This document shows, one piece after another, positions 56,886 through 64,000 of a stretch of 64,000 nucleotides of DNA. The stretch is taken from contig KN817589.1 of NCBI GenBank assembly GCA_000827495.1, forward strand, positions 1-64,000, written 5' to 3'. The first letter of the stretch is position 1. Every line of letters begins with the position of its first letter. This stretch comes from Hypholoma sublateritium FD-334 SS-4. Lineage: Eukaryota > Basidiomycota > Agaricomycetes > Agaricales > Strophariaceae. The translations under genes were made by a program, and so were the position numbers. The notes below the pieces were generated by a model. That model was given only the letters and a program-made list of their open reading frames with translations, was not told where the DNA came from and searched no databases.

Positions 56886-58517
56886 CTAATACATCAGATG
56901 TTCGAAATCGACCTGGGATCGACGTTGCCACCACACATCTTCTGGAGCTTCTGGTTTTCTCATTCCAAATGAGTTGTAGGACCGAGCCCATTTCTCAAAC
57001 AGCAGAGAAAGCTTCATATCTTCAACCACATACTTTGACGATAGTTCGCCAATGTACTGTAAGTGCTCGTCTCGGGGATGATATACGACTTTAATAACAA
57101 CAGTGTCCCAGCGGCTGAGAGCCTGGCTTCGTCCATTCTTGTGCGTGATGAATTTATGCAGAGTGCCGAGTGACAGGGGAAAGTATTTGTCGCAATGAAA
57201 ATATTCCAGCCGCGGGCAGAGGCACTGGGTGTCGTCATCCAGGACAAATGCTTCTATGAGAGCATCGTTTCTGATGAAATTCTGTTTATCGTTATCATCA
57301 CTTCCAATGAGGCCAGAAACGCGTAAGCGCGTCAGGGAAGGGCAGTGTCGAAGGCATTCTACTAGAAAGTGAGGGTTTGTAAAATCTCCCATCCATAATT
57401 CTTTGACATTTGGTGTTCGCTTCAACAGAGCTATCAAATTCATAGGTGCCGCGTCAATATCATCGTATGCGTTATACCTAATAGTTTCCAATGCCGGGGC
57501 ATTTATTGCAGGCAGGATCCCGTCCTCGATAACATCCAACACCTTCAGAAACGGTAGGGATATTTCATCAACAGGGTTCAAAAGTCCTATATTTCCAAGT
57601 ATGCGGATACAGCAGCTTATAAGGCGCGTAGTCTGCCGCAGTATCCTGGCCAGGTCTTCTATGAACCCAGGTAGGGAGAAATGGAAGGTGCGCGGAAAGC
57701 CGATATGTGTGAGATTCGACCAATTTGCCAGGTAATCGGATGGCCTTGGCATTCCTGAGACGCTGAGTCTTTGTAAATTTGGGGCCGTCAAGATCAAACT
57801 CGATTTCCAATCGACATCATCACGGTCGGAACGACTGGGACAAATGGAAAGCGAATTGAGAATAGGGACGTCGGCGTGAGTCAATGTTGAAATTCGCAAA
57901 AGAAATTTTGGAAGACTCATAAAGGAAACGCATCGCCAACGAGAGCAACAGCCCAGAAGGATATCAATGATTTTCTGACCCAAGTCGTGGTCTTTGTAAG
58001 GAGCCCGGGGATGGTGGACGGAGATGTGGAGTGGCAAGCTGCCCGAACGCCGAAGTAACCATTCCTCGACGCCTACTGCACGCGCAGCCATTATGGACGT
58101 TGCATCATCCATACGCTCTGGTAGAATCTCAATTCTAATGTGAATGGCGGCCCAGAGCGCTGGAGTTGTGAGAGCAACTCTCCGCGTAGCGCTGGATATC
58201 CGAGTCAGGAGAACTGGCGCTTCCGTGGCCGACATAGTGGGGTCCCGCCCTATCGGTAGACATGCAACGAAGATCTCGCGCACGACATCCTCTGGCAACC
58301 GGCGGAATGGCAAAAGTGCGCGTTTGAACGGTGCGGCGGCTTCCATAATGAGAGTCTTCTCGTCGTTCAGGATCTGCAGCTGTGCCTCCAGGTCGGATAT
58401 CTTGTTAGTGATCGTCGTCAGTCTATCATCGTATTCGGCGGCGAGGTGCTTCAGTATTTTATGCTCTTCGTCATTAGGGGCCCGATTGGTCGTGAAAAAG
58501 TCCTCGAGAGATATCAT
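56886..58517 (-). CDS. Coiled-coil F-box protein, tandem copy B
   Basis: A single exon of 543 residues, start MISLEDFFTTNRAPNDEEHK. It has the same layout as copy A: coiled coil, F-box (FRRLPEDVVREIFVACLP) and leucine-rich part (NLQRLSVSGM, NLTHIGFPRTFH). The first 120 residues are nearly identical to copy A. Divergence grows in the leucine-rich part, the region expected to contact substrates. This pattern suggests tandem duplication followed by change in target recognition. Both copies are intact and lack introns. Confidence 0.85.
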   Translation of the reverse strand: MISLEDFFTTNRAPNDEEHKILKHLAAEYDDRLTTITNKISDLEAQLQILNDEKTLIMEAAAPFKRALLPFRRLPEDVVREIFVACLPIGRDPTMSATEAPVLLTRISSATRRVALTTPALWAAIHIRIEILPERMDDATSIMAARAVGVEEWLLRRSGSLPLHISVHHPRAPYKDHDLGQKIIDILLGCCSRWRCVSFMSLPKFLLRISTLTHADVPILNSLSICPSRSDRDDVDWKSSLILTAPNLQRLSVSGMPRPSDYLANWSNLTHIGFPRTFHFSLPGFIEDLARILRQTTRLISCCIRILGNIGLLNPVDEISLPFLKVLDVIEDGILPAINAPALETIRYNAYDDIDAAPMNLIALLKRTPNVKELWMGDFTNPHFLVECLRHCPSLTRLRVSGLIGSDDNDKQNFIRNDALIEAFVLDDDTQCLCPRLEYFHCDKYFPLSLGTLHKFITHKNGRSQALSRWDTVVIKVVYHPRDEHLQYIGELSSKYVVEDMKLSLLFEKWARSYNSFGMRKPEAPEDVWWQRRSQVDFEHLMY

Positions 58518-58845
58518 GGCCGTCAGTGCAAAGGAACGTCGGTCATATCCGAGTCACATTGCGCCTGGCCTTCTAATTCGTGCGCCGCTTAAAAATCATC
58601 ATTGCTGCGACCAATTTTATTCTTCAGCACAATCCTTGGACTCAACTTGGACTGCAGCTTTTTCTGACATTTGTAAATCATCGCTATATTTTTCTTTTTC
58701 TTCAGATGCGATGAAAGAACTATTGGTCTCTCCTCCAGTCAAGTTGCACCAGCTCCCAGGCTGAACTCAGAATGCCCAGTAAAGACAGATTTGCGACTAA
58801 GCAATACATACGTCCCACTCCGCCTCAACGTACCAACCCCTCAGT

Positions 58846-59517
58846 CTACTGCGCACCCGCCAGCCATGGCTTTGGTCTAGGGCCCTTCACCCGCGACGCC
58901 GGACCTGCTTCTTCGGCCGGTCGCTCAGCCACGTGCGGTGGCGCCTGCGCCTGCGGGGCGATGGGCAGCGGGCGCGGCTCGTACGCGATCCCGTACACCA
59001 CGTTATCCGTGTGTACAGACGAATGCGGCGACGGCGGCGCGACGGCGTGGCCCTGAGCGGGGCGCCACGACACCCCGCCGTACGCGGTGCGGTCGAACCC
59101 GGTTTCCGAGCTGTGCACGGGGCGTGCCCTGAGGAATTTAGCGGGGTTGAGCTTCTTGAGCGCCTTCTTTCTGTGATTCAATGTGATTGGGGTGGTGGTG
59201 GTCAGTACGCCTGTGCGCTGCGGGCAATGGGAGGTGGACGTACACGGGTGCGAGCACCTTTTTTTTGAAGCCGCGCGTCTCAAGGTCGTCTGGGGCATCG
59301 ACTCGGCGCGAGAGGAGTGCGCCTGAATTAACGGAGTCGATTTGATCGCGAGGCTAATTGCACGAGGAGTCAGATTGCGTTCGTTGTAGAAGTGTGGAAC
59401 AGCGCGTACCACGCGAACCGCCCTCGAGTCAGGGAAGACGATAGGATATGCGAGCGTGAACGAGACAAGCCATGTTACGAGAAGGGAGAAAATTGAGAGC
59501 GAGCGGGTGATCTGCAT
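58846..59517 (-). CDS. Small secreted protein of unknown function
   Basis: The start at 59517 gives MQITRSLSIFSLLVTWLVSF TLAYP, a good signal peptide, followed by a basic, Pro/Ala-rich chain of about 200 residues. Read through it has 223 residues. A 75-nt in-frame segment (59245-59171, GT...CAG) could be an intron and would shorten it to 198. I recognise no domain. There are only four cysteines, all in or near the possible intron, so it is not a typical cysteine-rich effector. Cleavable KR/RR sites (near SSRAES and KKALKKL) are present but not diagnostic. Confidence 0.55.
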   Translation of the reverse strand: MQITRSLSIFSLLVTWLVSFTLAYPIVFPDSRAVRVVRAVPHFYNERNLTPRAISLAIKSTPLIQAHSSRAESMPQTTLRRAASKKRCSHPCTSTSHCPQRTGVLTTTTPITLNHRKKALKKLNPAKFLRARPVHSSETGFDRTAYGGVSWRPAQGHAVAPPSPHSSVHTDNVVYGIAYEPRPLPIAPQAQAPPHVAERPAEEAGPASRVKGPRPKPWLAGAQ

Positions 59518-60720
59518 TTTCACCGTCTGACGTCCGGCGCCAACTGGGATCAAAATTGAATATCAACAGGAGAGTCCAGCTCTGGCCCACTGACTCTGCT
59601 CGTCCGCTTCTTATATTTGACATCCCAATAATATCCATCATCGTTTGCATGCGACGCTTGATGATCTGCCAGGTATGTGGGCGCCTGTGTGCGTGTGGTC
59701 GACGCAGTGGGCTCGGTTATACGCAGCGCATCCCTTGACGGCCGTCGCACATACAATCAGAGAGTATTTATGGCTGCCAGTGCCGTCTATGCGCAACGAC
59801 GACGCAGTGCCGTCGGCCAGGCCTGCACATATTTATCCATACGAAACTCGTGTACATTTTCTTCGGCGCCGACGCCTACCGGGATACCAACCACCCAGGC
59901 AGTGCGTCCACCGCTTCCCCCCCTCCGTTCCCAATGACAAGCAACATTGCACACAGGAACCGTAGGTGGGTAGGCTGGCCTCGCGGCCCGTGTGCGCGCG
60001 TCCGCAGCCCGCGCGTTCAGACCACCATATCATAAGTTATGGAAGCCGTTCGCTGGAAAAGCACCCGTGTTGTCCCAGCGCAACGCTGGACGACGTGACG
60101 CCAGCCAAGGTCAGCTTACAGGGCGTGCAAATGTTAGACTTTTCTCCGTCGCTCACACGCACTGAGGTACCCAGCTTGTACCCAGCCACCCGGAGCGCAG
60201 CCGCCTTTCCGCTCTCCACGTGCCAGCGACAGCTAACGGGCTTTGATCATGAAGGCGACGGCGCAGCGCGTTCCGCCGCTCGCCAGTCAATCGGCCGTCG
60301 CTGCACGACGGCGCCACGCCGTATCAGCGCGACGCGAGTCCGACGCGCCTGGAGCCTGGGCCTGATGGACGGCTTCGTCGTGATCGCGTCGAGCCACAAG
60401 TCCCAATGTAGATCCGTGAGAAAACGGCTTCCTTTCGACTCCCACTGTGCAAATCTCTCGATTAACGCAGGCTGTCAGGCTCCTGAACGCGCCACTCGTA
60501 GCACTTTGGAGCCTGCTTCATACTAGAGAAAAGAAAGCAATCTCAGGAAAATCCTTCTAATACGAGACAACTGAGCCGCGTAACATTCGACCAGGATCTT
60601 TATAATTTGGGACCAGTTTTTTGTCCTTCCGTTGCATAATCTGCTTACTGAGCGAGTATTTTGGCGCGAATATTTGGCATGAACGGGGGACCTGCTCGTC
60701 ATAGGACGGGAATGACCAGG
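59518..60720. repeat. Upstream copy of a segmental repeat around SDR copy 2
   Basis: No gene seen. Three blocks recur about 2.6-3 kb downstream in the same order. They are the stretch at 59740-59832 (again at 62706-62790), the stretch around CTCTCCACGTGCCA near 60214 (again near 62853), and the stretch 60255-60375 (again at 61925-62030 and 62893-62995). The last 300 bp include the SDR promoter. Confidence 0.65.
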
Positions 60721-60726
60721 TATAAA
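60721..60726 (+). promoter_or_regulatory. TATA box of SDR copy 2
   Basis: TATAAA lies 61 bp upstream of the start codon at 60782, parallel to the TATA box of SDR copy 1. Confidence 0.6.
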
Positions 60727-60781
60727 GAGAAGCGCCAACGCGTCGAGCATCATCAATTCATAGCATCCCTCACAGAGCAGA

Positions 60782-61763
60782 ATGTCATGTAGCGACAAAA
60801 AAGTTTGGTTCGGTACGCGCATTCCCGCTATTTCTGGGACACCGTTTGACCTCTCCTAACCCCATCGTAGTAACCGGCGCCTCCTCCGGCCTGGGACGCG
60901 CAGTCGTCGAGCACATCCTCGCAAAGGGCGACAGGGTCGTCGCGACCCTGCGCAAGCCCAGCGCGCTCGCGGACCTCGTCCCCAAGCACCCCGCCGCCCA
61001 GCTCCTCGTCCTCAAGCTCGACGTCGTGCTGCCCGCCGACATCACCGCCGCCTTCGCCGCGGCGCTCGCGACGTTCGGGCGCGTCGACGTCGTGTACAAC
61101 AACGCGGGGCTGTCGGCCGTCGCCGAGGTCGAGGGCACGCCGGACGGCGCCGCGCGCAAGATGTTTGAGGTGAATTTCTTTGGAGCGACGAACGTCGCGC
61201 GCGAGGCGGTGCGCGTGTTCCGCGATGAGAATAAGCCGCGCGGCGGGCGGCTGCTGCAGGCGTCGAGCATCGCGGGCGTCCAGGGCATGGCGGGCGTCGG
61301 GTACTACAGCGCAACGTAAGCGCTCCTTTCCCCTCGTCGCGCGGGTGGATGACTGACGGACTGCGGGCACAGAAAATTCGCGCTGGAGGGCGTGTCGCAG
61401 GCGCTCGCGGCGGAGCTGGACCCGGCGTGGGGGATCAAGATCACGCTCCTCGAGCTCGGGAGCTTCAAGACGAGCATCTTATCCGAGCAGGAGAACCTGC
61501 ACGTCGTGCCCGTGCACCCCGCGTACACCGCCGCGGACCTGGCGTCGGCCGGGGTGCGGGAGTACATCCTCAGCGGGAAGCTCGCTGCGGACTGCGGCGA
61601 TGCGGACAAAGCGGCGCGTGAGATCTACAAGGTGGGGCTGGACGATAGCGTTGGGCTGCGCGTGCCGCTTGGCCTCGACGCCATCGCGCTGGCCGGCGCC
61701 CAGTTGGACGAAACGCGACGTGACATAGAGGCGGCAGGGAAGTGGAGCGTAGACTTGAAGTAG
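60782..61763 (+). CDS. Short-chain dehydrogenase/reductase (SDR), copy 2
   Basis: Three exons: 60782-60812, 60871-61315 and 61373-61763, giving 288 residues. Motifs: VTGASSGLGRAVVEHILAKG (cofactor), VVYNNAGLSAV (NNAG) and GYYSATKFALEG (YxxxK across intron 2). It has the same exon 1 and exon 2 lengths and the same start KVWF as the 13.8-kb copy, so they are true paralogues. The coding sequence is much more GC-rich than copy 1, with many C or G third positions, which suggests different local base composition or stronger expression. It should be a cytosolic NAD(P)-dependent oxidoreductase of unknown substrate. Its 3' end is duplicated at about 62.45-62.52 kb. Confidence 0.93.
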
Positions 61764-63420
61764 ATGCAATAGGTAGACATAAGCACGTCATCATGAATAT
61801 TAGCGCAGTAATCGTTACACCTCTCGCATTTATCCAGAATTCCGAAGTGCCGAGTGGCTGCCTCGAGGTAGAGTGCAGCGAGGACTACTCTTGCAGCGCT
61901 CGCCTTGAAGCTTAAAGCTTAAAGGAGACGGCGCAGTGCGTCGCGTCCCGCCGCCAGACCACCACGCCCGGCTCAGTGCGATGCGGGCGGTCGGCGCGCC
62001 TGGCGCCTGATGACCGGCGTCGGGTGCTCTCAAAGTACGCATGGCGTGTGTCGCGCGGGTCTGTGCACGCCGGGTCGGCGCTGGAGAAGACGCGCGAGGC
62101 GTGCGCGGGGGCACTGCTGGGGCTGATATGAACGAAGGCGGCGCCGGCGCCTTTGTCCCCCTCCGTGCGTATGCTGACGGCGGCATTGCGCAACGGGGCA
62201 CTCTCGACGTGGAGCGCGTGTGCGGGTATGGTTGACGGCGGCGCGAAGCACCGACGAGTGCTGTTCAAGCTGCCGTCGCGGTGTCGCGTCGGGGCGCGGC
62301 GGCGTGTGTAAGGCGTAGAGTGAACAACGGGAAGCGCGTACGCGCGTCCCATCGCGCACGCCGCTCCCCGGATCTGCTGCCTGCACACCGCCGTCGGCTG
62401 AGGTCTGAGGACGGGCGTCGAGTTGGACGGTCGTGTCTGCCTGACGCAGAGGCGGCGGGGAAGGAGTGGAGCGTAGACTTGGAGTAGATGTAGTAGACAG
62501 ACATTAGCACGCCGTGATGGGCATCCCACCCAACGCCGGCGGGATGCAGCGTAGATTTAGAGCCCGCGCGCGCATCCCATCCCGGTGGCCGCGTCTAGGT
62601 ACCATCGCGCGGGGCAGCCCCAGGTACAGGGACGGCGCGGTGGTCTCGTGTGCATATTGTCGCGAGGGTGGGCGGGGAGAGGGCTCATGTCGCAGGGTAT
62701 TACTTGCCAGGCGCCGCACGTACAATCGCGAATATTTACAGGCGCCGTCCCACCTCAATGTGCCGCCGGCCAGGATCAGCGCACAGAGCGCGCAGATATC
62801 ACACGAAAGGCGTCCTTCTCCTGGACCGTCGTGCACGCCCAGCCGCCTGTCCGCTCTCCACGTGCCACCCGGGAGGCATTGGCGAGCGTTGAATGCACAG
62901 CGCGTCGCGTCGCGTCGGCCGCCGGCCGCCCCCCCCGCCAGCCGTCGTCGTCGCTGCTCTATGGCACGCTAGCGCCTGATGAACGGCATCGCACGCGGAG
63001 CGGAGGGTGATCTGACCTCCGCGCGGCCCATCACAGATGCCCACTCAGGCTGCGAACGCCGGGTCGGCGTTGGCGGCAGCGCGCGAGCTGTGCGCGGGGG
63101 GTACTGCACGGAGGCGCCCTCTGTGCGCTGACGGACGGCATTGTACAAGGGGCACTCTTAACACGAAGCGCGTGCGCGTGTACGCCTGCACGGCGGCGGC
63201 GGCGGCGGCGCTGGGACCGACGGCGCGGTGCGAGTGCTGTTCGAGTTGTGTTGGCGCGGCGTCGCGTCGGGGCGCGCCGGACGCAATGGCGCGGGTACGG
63301 CGTAGAGTAAACAACGGGAAGCGCGTGCGCGCGTCCCATCGCGCACGCCGCTCCTGAATCTGCTGCTTGCACACCGCCGTCGGCTGAGGCTGCTGACGAT
63401 GGGCGCGCGCCGAGCGGGGG
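61764..63420 (+). repeat. Segmental tandem repeats containing a second SDR 3' end
   Basis: Block 62041-62430 aligns with 63035-63400 at an offset of 987 bp (for example CGTAGAGT(G/A)AACAACGGG at 62314 and 63301). Block 62447-62519 aligns with 61728-61795, the last codons and 3' flank of SDR copy 2. It still encodes EAAGKEWSVDLE then stop, against EAAGKWSVDLK. Blocks from upstream of SDR copy 2 recur at 62706-63000. The order fits a tandem duplication of the whole SDR locus with later loss of the SDR body. Very GC-rich; a short GGC run lies at about 63189-63209. No intact gene is seen. Confidence 0.75.
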
Positions 63421-64000
63421 GAGGGGGTCGGACGGGGGCATGTGTCGTCGCTGACAGGTGCGGTGAAGGCGTCGGGATTCGGACAGCAGTGCAGGCGGGC
63501 AGGCGGGCGAGGGCGGCGGGGGAGGCGGGGACGTGTGATGCGCCCACACGACGGGTGGGGGGAGGAGGATCACTTCGCTGTGCAGGTAAAATCGCTGGGG
63601 CAAGTGCAAGATCGGCGGTTTCTCGGCGTCTGCTACATAGGGGCACGCGTCGTTATAACAGTTTCAGAAGACCTACCTAAATCAGTGCGAGCAGAGCCAG
63701 CAGAGCAGAGCAATCAGCGCGCGCACTGCGCTGGAGCACGGTGCAGTGCTGCAGAGCGAATCAGGACACGCGTTTCGCTCTGCTCTGTGCTGAGCGCTGA
63801 TGCATGATGCGTCGGGCGAGCTGGACAACGGGGGCTACGAAGCAGTCTGCTGTGGGCGCCCCTGGGCCCTGATCGGCGCAGTCGAGGCTACGAGCCCTCT
63901 AACGATATCAGCGCGCACATAATATTATTAGCGCACTGAGATACATAGATCGCCGGGCACGCTATAATAGGCGCCCGCGTCGTGCCGGCCCGACGTGCGA
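63421..64000. other. GC-rich end of window, no supported gene
   Basis: No motif-bearing frame. A 10-bp inverted repeat (63701-63710 with 63778-63787) is too short to interpret. No telomere-like repeat is seen. Confidence 0.45.

Noticed and set aside
63701..63787. 10-bp inverted repeat (CAGAGCAGAG arms) near the right edge
   Set aside because: Arms are short, the loop is long and the region is low complexity; easily explained by chance.
1..64000. CRISPR arrays, rRNA, tRNA genes, telomere repeats, bacterial operons
   Set aside because: None seen. No regular repeat-spacer pattern, no convincing A/B-box pairs and no telomere-like end; the gene structure is eukaryotic throughout.

Overview
The window is nuclear DNA of a basidiomycete fungus, most likely an agaricomycete. 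Most genes are broken by many short introns (about 45-60 nt, GT...AG). The protein families are typical of mushrooms: a Tnp2-like transposase, HET-domain incompatibility proteins, coiled-coil F-box proteins, a DUF6534 membrane protein and multi-exon P450s. A DUF3494 ice-binding protein adds a cold-tolerance flavour. I cannot name the species. There are four ambiguous bases (N), at 2630, 2688, 3802 and 3959. All exon joins below were made by eye from splice signals and family resemblance.

Layout. 1-2.4 kb: a CACTA-like transposon with a partial Tnp2-type transposase, cut by the left edge. 3.4-4.4 kb: a secreted ice-binding protein. 5.6-5.9 kb: relic of a short-chain dehydrogenase (SDR). 6.5-8.8 kb: HET protein with a probable 1-nt frameshift. 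9.7-12.2 kb: PI4P 5-kinase (MSS4/its3). 13.8-14.8 kb: SDR copy 1. 14.9-16.3 kb: F-box-like protein. 17.3-19.1 kb: unknown basic, probably nuclear protein behind an unusual promoter. 20.1-21.8 kb: flavin monooxygenase. 22.8-24.9 kb: cytochrome P450. 25.7-27.3 kb: DUF6534 membrane protein. 28.0-28.7 kb: MAPEG protein. 29.9-33.5 kb: CSC1/TMEM63-type channel. 36.1-38.0 kb: FYVE-like/SAP/RING ubiquitin ligase. 38.5-39.5 kb: mitoribosomal protein mL59.

40.0-42.0 kb is a graveyard: a HET relic facing a broken mitochondrial rhomboid-protease gene. Then come a nucleoside 2-deoxyribosyltransferase-like protein (42.1-42.7), a small Spa2/GIT-domain protein (43.1-43.6), a long gene-poor stretch (43.6-46.75), a candidate eIF4E-binding protein (46.8-47.5), a Gbp2-like SR/RRM protein (49.3-51.6), another HET relic (52.1-52.7), mitochondrial p32/MAM33 (52.9-54.0), a tiny HTH protein (54.3-54.7), two tandem F-box paralogues (55.0-58.5), a small secreted protein (58.8-59.5) and SDR copy 2 (60.8-61.8). 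SDR copy 2 sits inside a GC-rich segmentally duplicated block (59.6-63.4 kb) that carries a second copy of its 3' end.

Conserved housekeeping genes (PI4P 5-kinase, CSC1, mL59, Gbp2, p32) are interleaved with fast-evolving family genes. No metabolic or resistance cluster is evident. The main theme is gene-family birth and death (SDR, HET, F-box, rhomboid). The points most worth testing are the ice-binding protein, the eIF4E-binding candidate, the orphan Spa2 domain, the rhomboid that has lost its catalytic serine, and the structured promoter at 17.1-17.3 kb.
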